From NCBI RefSeq assembly GCF_020509005.1, contig NC_063014.1, positions 3,596,001-3,660,000 on the forward strand: a stretch of DNA of 64,000 nucleotides, in the 5' to 3' direction. Both the position numbers and the translations under genes were made by a program. The notes under the pieces are model-generated. The model was not told where the DNA came from. It saw only the letters and a list, made by a program, of their open reading frames with translations, and searched no databases. The stretch's first letter is position 1; the number at the start of each line of letters is the position of its first letter. Of this stretch, positions 9,701 to 19,000 are shown piece by piece. The DNA is from Fulvia fulva (taxonomy: Eukaryota; Ascomycota; Dothideomycetes; Mycosphaerellales; Mycosphaerellaceae).

Positions 9701-11927
9701 ACCTGCGACCAATGAAGTTGATGAAGCTCAGCAGGCTGTTGAAGCAAGCCAACACCGATTGCTGATCCCTGTTCTTGATGGTGAACTGGAAGTGTCCATG
9801 GGTATCCAGATCGTAGAAGTGGACGAGGTACCTGTCACCGTTGTAGGCGACAGTGAATTCTGCCAAGTCCATGGCCATGTGGCCGTATGGGGTCATCACC
9901 CTGATGGGCTGAGACCGATTGTGCACCTTGTGAGCTTTGCTAAGCCCACATGCTCTGCAATGTGCAGTGAGGGGTGCGCTTGGACCATCGTTAATGATCA
10001 CCCCCTCAACTCTGAGCGGCAACTGCTTGATGCGTTCAGCGCCAATGTGACCAAAGATTTGATGCCACTGGCGGCCAGAGAGCTTTCGGTGTTTGATGGG
10101 GGTCCTGCTGGACGTAGCTGCACCTTGAGTGCCCCCAGTGCTGTTCATGACTGCGAGAACGGTGCGGTCACCATCCTCTTGAGCAGTTGGAGATGCTGCG
10201 CTGTTGGCAGGTTCATCGCCGATGTTTGCACCCCTGCCAATAGTGCTGATGAAGTGCGCGTTGCGCATCTTTTCAGTGACCTTCGGCAGTACTAGGCCCT
10301 CTTTTGTAGGCCATTGGTAAATGATGGGTGACTTAGGTGGTGTGACCACCTTGAAGAAAGGGATTGTACCAGTAGGGCGGTGTAGGTCCATCAATTTAGT
10401 GTCGTTGTGCCACATTGAATTGCTGCGTCCGTGCCACCAGAGTCCGGCTCTTTCCATGCGTGTGTGAGAGATGACGTTCACATGAAAGCCTGGGCAGTAA
10501 GCCACATCCAGCAAGGTGAATGAATGGCCCCCAATTGACATATGAACACGCCCTAACGCTGCAATTGGAAAGGTGGTTGTTCCAGCCTGGATTTCTGAGG
10601 TGGTGAGGCGCTCTGCAATGAACTCTACACCCTCCTGGTCATGATGATTGATCACATGAGTGTCTGAACAGTTATCATACACCCAGCAATCCCTGAAGTT
10701 GACGCTCAACTTGCTAATTGAGCTAGAAAGAACAGTAAGGCCAACAAAGCCCTTATCGCTTGGTGATGCCTTCTTCGCATCAGCAATAGCCTTGTCACGT
10801 TCCTGGTCCTTGCGATTGTTGCGATTCAACACGCCAAGCAGACGCTCGCCGTCGTCGCTCAAGCAGTAGTTGATGAAGTTTTTCCAGTACTTCTTCCACT
10901 GCTCTGAGCGCTGATCCTTTGCTGGGCGCTTGTCGGGGTTGATCACATCGCATGAGAACAGGCCCTTGTGACAGGTGTCCTTGGGCTCGCCGGTGATGTT
11001 CCAGCAGCCGCTTGGCCTGTTGTTGTCCTTGTCTTTGTTCTTGTCGCCGCGGCTGCTGCCACGACCCTTGTCACCGCGGCTGTTGCCACGGTTGTCACCA
11101 CGGCTGCTGCCACGGTCACCCTCCTTTTGACCAGCACCTGTGGGTGCTGTTTCATCCTCTGCTTCTGCTGAGGTTTCTCCGGAGAAGGTTGCGAAGACTG
11201 ATCGACCGTTGGTTGTTGCTGGTGCGGTGTCGCGTATCCATTCGAGGTAACGCTCAGTAAGCTTTTGTAGTGACATTTTGTCACGCTTCCACTCGTTGTA
11301 TAGAGAAGCACCGTAGGCTGGAGCCTGCTTCTGCTGAATAGCAAGTAGGAAGTGTCTACTAAGGTCGTCGTACTCGGCGTGGTTGCACTTAAGCATCTTG
11401 GTCTGCAAAACTAACCAGTCTGAGCACCAGTCGTCGATTCTGCGTGCGCTAGCCTTCTGAAGCCTAGACAGCTCAAGCGTGAGCTGCCGCTTACGCAGCA
11501 TATCGTCTGGACCATACTGATCCTTGAGAGCCTGGTATTTCGCTCTGAGGGTGTTCTGGCCGTGCATTAGCTCTTGCCCTAGCTCTGTCGTCGTACGGAT
11601 GAGGTAGGTAATGAGCTTTGATCGCGCAGCAGCAAAGATGTCGTACATCCGTTGCCTTCGGTCTGCGTCTGTTTGTCGTAGCTTGATGAGATCTCTTGAT
11701 GTAGCGTCTCCTGCCGTGTACGCTTGTTGGATTTCCTCAAACGTCAAGTGAGTAGGCTCTGTTGGCTCGTTACTCAGTTGGTGAGGATCCACATACTTCC
11801 AGACATTCAAAGACTCTGCGTAGAGCTCTAGCTGACGGTCAAACTTGTCCCATTGGTCATGGCTCTTCAGAACCACGGTACCCTGAGGTAGGGCACCGGT
11901 AGTCACCGGCGTCTCGGTAGTGGCCAT
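6774..11927 (-). CDS. Copia1 gag-pol polyprotein, intact, 1717 aa
   Basis: Single fused frame. ATG at 11927 (G at -3, G at +4); the frame is open about 100 nt further upstream but without an ATG. From that Met: helical Gag at about 15-260; an Arg-Gly-Asp-rich stretch at about 270-302 where a zinc knuckle would be expected (only a non-canonical Cys/His cluster follows); aspartic protease region with Asp418 (YDNCSDTH); HHCC zinc motif His622, His627, Cys657, Cys660; integrase Asp687, Asp749, Glu783; a long linker; RT with FDVVNAFLNSDL and YVDD at 1359-1362; RNase H Asp1545, Glu1585, Asp1621, Asp1672. Domain order protease-integrase-RT-RNase H is that of Ty1/copia. The integrase Asp-to-Glu gap is 33 residues, slightly under the usual 35. 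It would make virus-like particles and copy the element into new sites. Confidence 0.96.
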   Translation of the reverse strand: MATTETPVTTGALPQGTVVLKSHDQWDKFDRQLELYAESLNVWKYVDPHQLSNEPTEPTHLTFEEIQQAYTAGDATSRDLIKLRQTDADRRQRMYDIFAAARSKLITYLIRTTTELGQELMHGQNTLRAKYQALKDQYGPDDMLRKRQLTLELSRLQKASARRIDDWCSDWLVLQTKMLKCNHAEYDDLSRHFLLAIQQKQAPAYGASLYNEWKRDKMSLQKLTERYLEWIRDTAPATTNGRSVFATFSGETSAEAEDETAPTGAGQKEGDRGSSRGDNRGNSRGDKGRGSSRGDKNKDKDNNRPSGCWNITGEPKDTCHKGLFSCDVINPDKRPAKDQRSEQWKKYWKNFINYCLSDDGERLLGVLNRNNRKDQERDKAIADAKKASPSDKGFVGLTVLSSSISKLSVNFRDCWVYDNCSDTHVINHHDQEGVEFIAERLTTSEIQAGTTTFPIAALGRVHMSIGGHSFTLLDVAYCPGFHVNVISHTRMERAGLWWHGRSNSMWHNDTKLMDLHRPTGTIPFFKVVTPPKSPIIYQWPTKEGLVLPKVTEKMRNAHFISTIGRGANIGDEPANSAASPTAQEDGDRTVLAVMNSTGGTQGAATSSRTPIKHRKLSGRQWHQIFGHIGAERIKQLPLRVEGVIINDGPSAPLTAHCRACGLSKAHKVHNRSQPIRVMTPYGHMAMDLAEFTVAYNGDRYLVHFYDLDTHGHFQFTIKNRDQQSVLACFNSLLSFINFIGRRFVCFYSDNEPAIGKVFRSVINNNKIEWHATAEYAPAQDPAERAGALIITMSRTIRIHARLPEKLWPECTAAAAYILWRSPIQSKGWKTPFELATGRIPNVGHMVVYGSLAYVFIHGPDQPGKSEKLQERALIGYLVGYDSTNIYRVWDPSKDRVMRVKDVLFDETTFYDPSRLTAGYTTPVENIATAEPAEEPEQYYDLYVAHHEQDTAQAEGVEEQAQQPHTQQPRDAHQKLLGQEPHWPQHRESATYNQKDRQIEHVTDHVTQDNTQQSAPNTTDYYDTLQQQIMDALTAEDREEIMGNTDPDREPYPFTFTPPEDALTHNASNTPLFPLEPELYTPEESNYAVTENGKRLRTAYFHHALHQIMVANVIIGQMSGIRPRTRAYRDKSDRSPTRRGNSPLRRVNTTTSMHRDDLPPEPSNYRAAMKHRFSQQWIEAMAKEFAKALATGTFRWATKEEKDQDAQQEEGLQPLLPLKWVYKYKLDEHGMLKSFKARLCARGDLQGTHLDTYAATLPASMFRLCCAMAASFDLEAEQFDVVNAFLNSDLPYTMYLQPPPGIDRPSHGHALKLVKALYGLKESPLLWYNSLTETLASLGLVPLSDSECIYHDNKVMFFFYVDDLVMLYHRKHKAHAANIKQRLLAKYEMHELGDLSWFLGIKVTRDRNKRLLWLSQEDYIEKLAAKFSISTNARKTTVPVDQHLDWTVPEGHQPTSIAILAYQQRIGSLNFAATHTRPDIAFSLSMLSQYLTKPTETHLKLADQCLRYLLETKNLCLVYGASKHITGLHSQPEHLGSNHEFFGASDASYGMNNDRTSSNGWVFMLFGGPVDYKASKQITVTKSSTEAELLGLSQAASELIQWERVFAEIHLQFNQRTHLYCDNTQTIRLVNQQGQKLDTKLRHVDIHHHWLRQRDQRGDIEIKYLSTNDMPADGLTKLLPPQKHKHFVKLLNMAEEGVDPRTSVPSAAASGGNGPTDA

Positions 11928-12077
11928 AACTGCAAAATGGGTTGTAGGCTGGTGAAAGTTCCACGCGGGTTCACTAGGCCTAGGGGATACTACTGCACTG
12001 GTTGTAGCAGTAGTGCTGTGACGATGCAAACTCTGCTTTGGGGCTTCCTTGTCGCAGCGAATGTTAGTGAGCGCTAA

Positions 12078-12090
12078 CCGGGCTCATAAC
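12078..12090 (-). other. Copia1 primer-binding site (initiator tRNA-Met anticodon arm)
   Basis: Directly beside the 5' LTR. The plus strand reads CCGGGCTCATAAC, the anticodon arm sequence of fungal initiator tRNA-Met as I remember it, so the sense strand is complementary to the inside of the tRNA rather than its 3' end. This is the half-tRNA priming mode known from Drosophila copia and Ty5. Confidence 0.7.
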
Positions 12091-12297
12091 TATCACGTTA
12101 GAAGTGTGGGAAGTTATTGTACGGGCTCATATAGGGTGTTTCAAAAGCAGGTTGTGTATTGCATGTGTCTATCTAGAATGGACAAGTGTTGCTCTTGAAG
12201 AGGCTGCAGGTGACTAATCAGTCACCTGATTCTTAGCGTACGTGGCCTCAAGTTTTGATGATGGGATGTTGCCCATGTGCACGCTCGGATCGCGACA
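12091..12297 (-). repeat. Copia1 young copy, 5' LTR
   Basis: 207 bp, reads identical to 5514-5720. Followed by GTTCG, the second copy of the target duplication, after which the old Copia1 resumes. Confidence 0.96.
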
Positions 12298-12302
12298 GTT
12301 CG

Positions 12303-15300
12303 TAGGCGCTTTCTATTCTCTATAACTATATAGTTAGACTCCTCTAGTGTGTAGAGCTCTAGCTCTAGGGGGAAGAGTAGTATATTAGACGCGTTATATA
12401 TTAACGCGTCTTCTAGTAGTATAAATATGAATAGATATAGCTCGCGATTAGGGTCCGTATTGCCTATAATCTCCTTACGGTCTTCTACGGTAAGGGCATC
12501 TATTATCTACTACTATAAGGTGCCGTAGTAGTTAGTAGTGTTAGGTACTAACTACTATATATTGTCTTGAGTCACGTGATCTATTACGTGCTCGATTTGC
12601 TGGTCTTTTTAGTTATATATTACTAACTCGCGGTGTTACGGCTAGTATAGTTCTTACCTAAGGAGCTTTTAGTAGGCGTCTCGAGGTTATTAGGTATACG
12701 GCTACTAAGCCTATTCTTCTACCCCCTCGGCCTATACTATGTCTTACTCGTGATAAGCGACATATAGGTCGTAGTATTATTTAGGCTCTTTAGCCGGTTC
12801 CGCTATTACGATGTTCTCGATAGGGGTCGTATACCCTACTATTAGGCGTAATAGGTTATAGAACGTAGTCTTATCGAAGAGGACGTCCTTAACTCGTATA
12901 ACCCTATCTTTTGATAGGTCCTATACGCGGTAGATATTAGTAGAGTCGTATCCTATAAGGTAGCCTATAAGCGCTCTCTCTTAGAGTTTCTCGCTCTTAC
13001 TAGGCTAATCTAGTCTATAGATAAACACGTATATAAGGGAGCTATATACTACTATATGACCTACGTTCGGAATTCGTCCTATTACTAATTCGAATAGGGT
13101 CTTCTAGCCCTTTAACTAGATAGGGGATCGCTAGAGGATATATACCGCTACTATAGTATATTCTAGCTAAAGCTTTTCCGGTAATCGTACGTAGATACGA
13201 ATAGTTCTACTTATAGTAATAATTAGAGCTCTAGCTCTTTCTACTAGGTCCTACGTAGGCGCGTATTCCGCGGTTACGTACTATTTAATCTTGTTGTTAT
13301 TGATGACTAAGCGAAACACCTTCCTAATAGCGGGCTCGTTATCGCTATAGAAGTATACGAACCTACGACTAATAAAGTTGATAAAGCTTAGTAGGCTATT
13401 AAAGCAAGCTAATACCGATTGCTAATCCTTGTTCTTAATAGTAAACTAGAAGTGTCTATAGGTATCTAGATCGTAGAAGTAGACGAGGTACCTATTACCG
13501 TTATAGGCGACAGTAAATTCTACTAAGTCTATAGCTATATAGCCGTATAGGGTCATCACCTTAATAGGCTAAGACCGATTATGTACCTTATAAGCTTTAC
13601 TAAGCCTATATACTCTATAATGTATAGTAAGGGGTGCGCTTAGACTATCGTTAATAATCACCCCCTTAACTCTAAGCGGCAACTACTTAATACGTTTAGC
13701 GCTAATATGACCAAGATTTGATGCTACTAGCGGCTAGAGAGCTTTCGGTGTTTAATAGGGGTCCTACTAGACGTAGCTATACCTTAAGTGCCCCTAGTAC
13801 TGTTTATAACTACGAGAACGGTACGGTCACTATCCTCTTAAGTAGTTAGAGATACTACGCTATTAGTAGGTTCATCGCCGATGTTTGCACCCCTACTAAT
13901 AGTACTAATAAAGTGCGCGTTACGTATCTTTTTAGTGACCTTCGGTAGTACTAGGCCCTCTTTTATAGGCTATTAGTAAATGATAGGTAACTTAGGTAGT
14001 ATGACCACCTTGAAGAAAGGGATTGTACTAGTAGGGCGGTATAGGTCTATCAATTTAGTATCGTTGTACTATATTAAATTACTACGTCCGTACTACTAGA
14101 GTCCGGCTCTTTCTATACGTATATAAGAGATGACGTTTATATAAAAGCCTAGGCAGTAAGCCACATCTAGTAAGGTGAATAAATGGCCCCTAATTAATAT
14201 ATAAACACGCCCTAACGCTATAATTAGAAAGGTAGTTGTTCTAGCCTAGATTTCTAAGGTAGTAAGGCGCTCTATAATAAACTCTATACCCTCCTAGTCA
14301 TAATAATTGATTATATAAGTGTCTGAACAGTTATTATATACCTAGCAATCCCTAAAGTTGACGCTTAACTTACTAATTGAGCTAGAAGGAATAGTAAGGC
14401 CAATAAAGCCCTTATCGCTTAGTAATACCTTCTTCGTATTAGTAATAGCCTTGTTACGTTCCTAGTCCTTACGATTGTTACGATTCAACACGCTAAGCAG
14501 ACGCTCGCCGTCGTCGCTTAAGTAGTAGTTAATAAAGTTTTTCTAGTACTTCTTCTACTACTCTAAGCGCTAATCCTTTACTAGGCGCTTGTCGGGGTTA
14601 ATTATATCGTATAAGAACAGGCCCTTATAACAGGTGTCCTTAGGCTCGCCGGTGATGTTCTAGTAGCCGCTTAGCCTATTATTGTCCTTGTCTTTATTCT
14701 TGTTGCCGCGGCTACTACTACGACCCTTATTACCGCGGCTATTACTACGGTTGTTACTACGGCTACTACTACGGTCACCCTCCTTTTAACTAGTACCTAT
14801 AGGTGCTGTTTCATCCTCTGCTTCTACTAAGGTTTCTCCGGAGAAGGTTACGAAGACTAATCGACCGTTAGTTATTACTAGTACGGTATCGCGTATCTAT
14901 TCGAGGTAACGCTTAGTAAGCTTTTATAGTAATATTTTGTTACGCTTCTACTCGTTATATAGAGAAGCACTGTAGGCTAGAGCCTACTTCTACTAAATAG
15001 CAAGTAAGAAGTGTCTACTAAGGTCGTCGTACTCGGCGTAGTTATACTTAAGCATCTTAGTCTACAAAACTAACTAGTCTAAGTACTAGTTATCGATTCT
15101 ACGTACGCTAGCCTTCTAAAGCCTAGACAGCTTAAGCGTAAGCTACCGCTTACGTAGTATATCGTCTAGACTATACTAATCCTTAAGAGCCTAGTATTTC
15201 GCTCTAAGGGTGTTCTAGCCGTACATTAGCTCTTGCCCTAGCTCTGTCGTCGTACGGATAAGGTAGGTAATGAGCTTTGATCGTGTAGTAGTAAAGATAT

Positions 15301-15690
15301 CGTATATCCATTACCTTCGGTCTACGTCTATTTGTCGTAGCTTAATAAGATCTCTTAATATAGCGTCTCGTACCGTATACGCTTATTAGATTTCCTTAAA
15401 CGTTAAGTAAGTAGGCTCTATTAGCTCGTTACTTAGTTAGTAAGGATCTATATACTTCTAGACATTTAAAGACTCTACGTAGAGCTCTAGCTAACGGTCA
15501 AACTTGTCCTATTAGTTATAGCTCTTTAGAACCACGGTACCCTAAGGTAGGGCACCGGTAGTCACCGGCGTCTCGGTAGTAGCTATAACTATAAAATGGG
15601 TTGTAGGCTAGTAAAAGTTCTACGCGGGTTCACTAGGCCTAGGGGATACTACTATACTAGTTATAGTAGTAGTGCTATAACGATACAAAC
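12303..15690 (-). pseudogene. Copia1 old copy gag-pol, 5' part (gag, protease, integrase, RT start)
   Basis: Collinear with the upstream two thirds of the young polyprotein, riddled with RIP-type stops. It also has short indels relative to the young copy, for example a lost base near 13713. The RG-rich gag stretch is still recognisable near 14690-14780. Confidence 0.92.
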
Positions 15691-15749
15691 TCTACTTTAG
15701 GGCTTCCTTATCGTAGCGAATATTAGTAAGCGCTAATCGGGCTTATAAC

Positions 15750-15956
15750 TATTACGTTAGAAGTGTAGGAAGTTATTGTACGGGCTTATATAGGGTGTTT
15801 CAAAAGCAGGTTATATATTATATATGTCTATCTAGAATAGATAAGTGTTACTCTTAAAGAGGCTATAGGTGACTAATTAGTCACCTAATTCTTAGCGTAC
15901 GTGGCCTTAAGTTTTAATAATAGGATGTTGCCTATATGCACGCTCGGATCGCGACA
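15750..15956 (-). repeat. Copia1 old copy, 5' LTR
   Basis: 207 bp, followed by GAGAG (15957-15961), the target duplication matching 2355-2359. Differs from the young LTRs by C/T and G/A changes. Confidence 0.93.
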
Positions 15957-15961
15957 GAGAG

Positions 15962-16056
15962 AAGCTATCTCCCTATAAGCTAAGTCATCGTAGATGCCTT
16001 AGGCTACTAGATCACTTCCTGATTGTGAACTCCCTTTGAGATACTACATCTTAACA
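15962..16056 (-). repeat. Copia2 left LTR, second piece
   Basis: Resumes the Copia2 LTR exactly where 2359 broke off (one copy of GAGAG removed) and ends in CTTAACA. Aligns with 21348-21442. Confidence 0.92.
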
Positions 16057-19000
16057 CTCCTACTTATCTCGTATAGGAGGTTACAGTCTACTCACTTCCT
16101 ATTAATAGTACTTAGACCTTTTTATAATAGGTTCAGCTAGCTTATAAACCTCTAGAAGTATAGACTAGTCTTTGGTTTTATAAAGCCGTCTGTAACTATC
16201 TTAGAGGTTAGGGTGTACTTAATAGCAATAAGCCTCCTCTACTAAAGTTTCCTAATAGCGTTATAGGCAATGTCAATGTGCTTCGACTTGTTATAAATAT
16301 GTATATCTTTTACTAGGGTGAGGGCAGCTTGATTGTCACCTCTTAATTAGACTAGTCTCAAATTTGATACAGTCTCCTAGTTTCTAGTGATTCTTAGTTA
16401 ATAGGAACAGTCTCCTACTAACTCTAGGCAATCCATTTCTCTTAGTAGTAAAGCTAGGAATTAGGACTGCTTCGTATATATATTTATAGCTATATATTTA
16501 GCCTCTATTATAGATGTTACTACAGACTTTTGCTTCTTGCTCATCTAAGAAACTAGTGCCCTATAGAGGAAGAAGATATACCTAAGGATTGAGACTCTGT
16601 CTACTTTGTCTATTATATAATCAGAATTACAGTATCTAATAAGGTGTCCTTTTCTAGACTTTAAGAACTAAAGTCCTAGATTAGGGTATAATCTTAGGTA
16701 CCTAGTGATCTTCTTCAAAGCCTTTATGTAGTAGGTGGATAGGTCACTTATAAATGAGCTCATCCTTCCTAGGGCAAAAGCAATGTCTACCCTTATAATT
16801 GTTACTAGCTATATCTAAGTACTATCGATACTCTAGTACTCTGCCTTGTCACACCTCTTATCTATGTGGCTTGAAGGTTTGAGGGCCTTATAGCTGTCTA
16901 TAGGTGAGTGTGTAGGTGCTGCCTTCTTATAGTTCATTCCTATCTTAGCTAGGCTGTCCCTAATAAAGTGTCCTTAGTCAAGTTTTAGGATTCCTCTCTT
17001 CCTGTCCCTTGTGACTCTTATGCTAAGGATCTTTTTAGGTTCACCTAGATCTTTGATCTTGAAGATCTTACTAAGTTCTCTTTTGAACTAGAGAATATCT
17101 ATTAACTTTAGTGTAGCAATTGGAATGTTATCTATATATATAAGGATTATGATCTCCCTCTTCTTATAGATAAGTAGGCATAGATCTACTTCTGACTATG
17201 TGAATCTAATCTCTCTAAGCTTTAATACATAGAGTTGATTCTAATCTCTAGCTGCTTGCTTAAGTCTATATAAGCTTTTAAGGATTTTGAACACTATGTT
17301 TAGTAGAAGCTCAACTCCTAGTAGTAGTAACATAAAGATGTCTTTATAGAGGGTGCTTTCTATGAATGTATTGTTCACATCCACTTAGTAAAGATGAAGA
17401 TCCTTCTTATACACAATAGCTATAAACACTCTAAGGGTGTCCTGTCTTACTATAGGTACAAATGTCTCTATAAAGTCAATACTAAACTTCTGTAAGAAGC
17501 CCCTTATAACTAGTCTAGCCTTGAACTTTTCAATAGCTCTACTAATGCTTCTCTTAATATCAAAGACCTATCTTAATGTAACTAGATTTACTCCTTTTAG
17601 TAGAACAGAATTTTCCTAGGTGTTGTTACTCTATAGAGCATCTAGTTCCTTTTGGATTACTTCCTTCTAAAGATGTCCCCATTTCTTATTATTTATAGCA
17701 TCCTTGTAGGATTCTAGAATTAGGACCTCTTACTTATATATAATAGCTTCTATAGTTACTACAAAGGCCATTTCCTTAACTTCTTCTAGGAATTCGCTAT
17801 CCTATAGTATTGAACTGTCTACTGATTGTATAGCTATAAAGAAAGCTTAGTGAAAAGCAGTAAGGTTCTCTAAGAGGTCTATTGCTTCTCCTACTTTAGT
17901 AGTTAGTTCGGGCTTAGGGACTATAGATTTTAGGGCTTTCTGTTTCATATCATAGCCCTTAACATTATAGTCAGCCTTTCTCTTTCTAAGGGATGATTTA
18001 GGGACCGTCACTTAAAACCTAGTAACGTCTATTTCCTAGGGATCTAGGGAGCTTCTCTTAATTAGCTAATCGATTTTCTGAAATTCCCCTACGTTCTCCG
18101 GAGGTTAGGGAAGTTGTATAAACAGCTTTCTCGGCTAAGCGACTTTAGGGCTCTTAATTAGCTGATCTATTTCGGGGGTACTCTAATAGACGCCTAAATA
18201 GTAGGTAGATTGTCCTAAGGATACGTTCTTCCTCGGCCTTCCTAAGGGCTTCCTAGCTAGTGCACTGCTTAGTAGATTTAATGTTAGAACATTAAGACCT
18301 ATATCACCTCTAGGCTAGTCCTTAAAGAAGTCTATATATGTATGTTGTTTAACAGCTCTTATGTCTAGTTCCTAAAAGAGCTAGGCTTTAGCTATATTTT
18401 TAATATAACTAATAAACACTGCTTCTTTACCCCTATTTATTAGCTTGTCACTTCTTGCCTATTTAGGTTAGGATCTTGTGTCTATATAGACAATAGCTTT
18501 GTATCCCTAAACTTTTAAATGGTTAATGGTCGGTTTGATACTATCAAAAGCCTTATCTAGTAAAACCTTAAACCTATCGTAATCTAGGCCATTTAGCAGT
18601 TTGTTCCTTATATAAGTTTGGGCCTCTAGTGCTTTAGGCCAAAATTCAACCGGCATTTTAGCCTCTTTAAGCATTGCCCTTATAGAGTCCTCTAAGGTTT
18701 GTATTGACCTCTTAACTAGTCCATTCTGTAGAGAGTTGTATACCTTAGTCGGCTCGAGCCTAATCCCTAAATCCTTCTCCTACTACTTTACTAATACAAT
18801 AAGTTCTTTTATATTGTCAAGTCTTACTGCTTTTAGCTACGCTAATGATTTCCTCTCTACTTTGATCTTCTAGTTCTAGAGAGCAACTAGAGTATCTTCT
18901 CTTTTCCTAAGAGGAAAGGTCCACTTCTTCCTAGAGAAGTTGTTAACAATCTTAAGCTAGTATTTGAATCCTAGTCTTGAGATTAGTAGTAGGCTATATA

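Larger units (their letters stand above)
5514..12297 (-). mobile_element. Copia1, young intact Ty1/copia retrotransposon
   Basis: 6784 bp, with 207-bp LTRs at 5514-5720 and 12091-12297 that I read as identical, a 5-bp target duplication GTTCG, a primer-binding site and one uninterrupted gag-pol frame. On the sense strand the LTR runs from TGTCGCG to GTGATA, so the 3' terminus is TA instead of the usual CA; the old copy has the same ends. A short purine run (GAGGGGTG) lies next to the 3' LTR. There is no sign of RIP, in sharp contrast to the sequence on both sides. All enzymatic motifs are present, so it may be mobile. Confidence 0.97.
2360..15956 (-). mobile_element. Copia1, old RIP-dead copy (interrupted by a young copy of the same family)
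   Basis: 207-bp LTRs at 2360-2566 and 15750-15956 with target duplication GAGAG. The element itself is 2360-5513 plus 12303-15956 (about 6.8 kb). It is collinear with the young copy at 5514-12297 but carries dense CA-to-TA and TG-to-TA changes, many stops and a few short indels. The young copy entered its antisense-oriented pol region; GTTCG occurs on both sides (5509-5513 and 12298-12302). Confidence 0.95.

Noticed and set aside
9759..10295. 178-codon plus-strand open frame
   Set aside because: Antisense to the integrase and protease region of Copia1; no motif.
10943..11344. 133-codon minus frame rich in Ala/Thr/Val
   Set aside because: Alternative frame of the RG-rich gag stretch; low-complexity shadow.
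11928..12029. N-terminal extension of Copia1 gag-pol
   Set aside because: The extension starts at TTG, not ATG; the first ATG in frame is at 11927.
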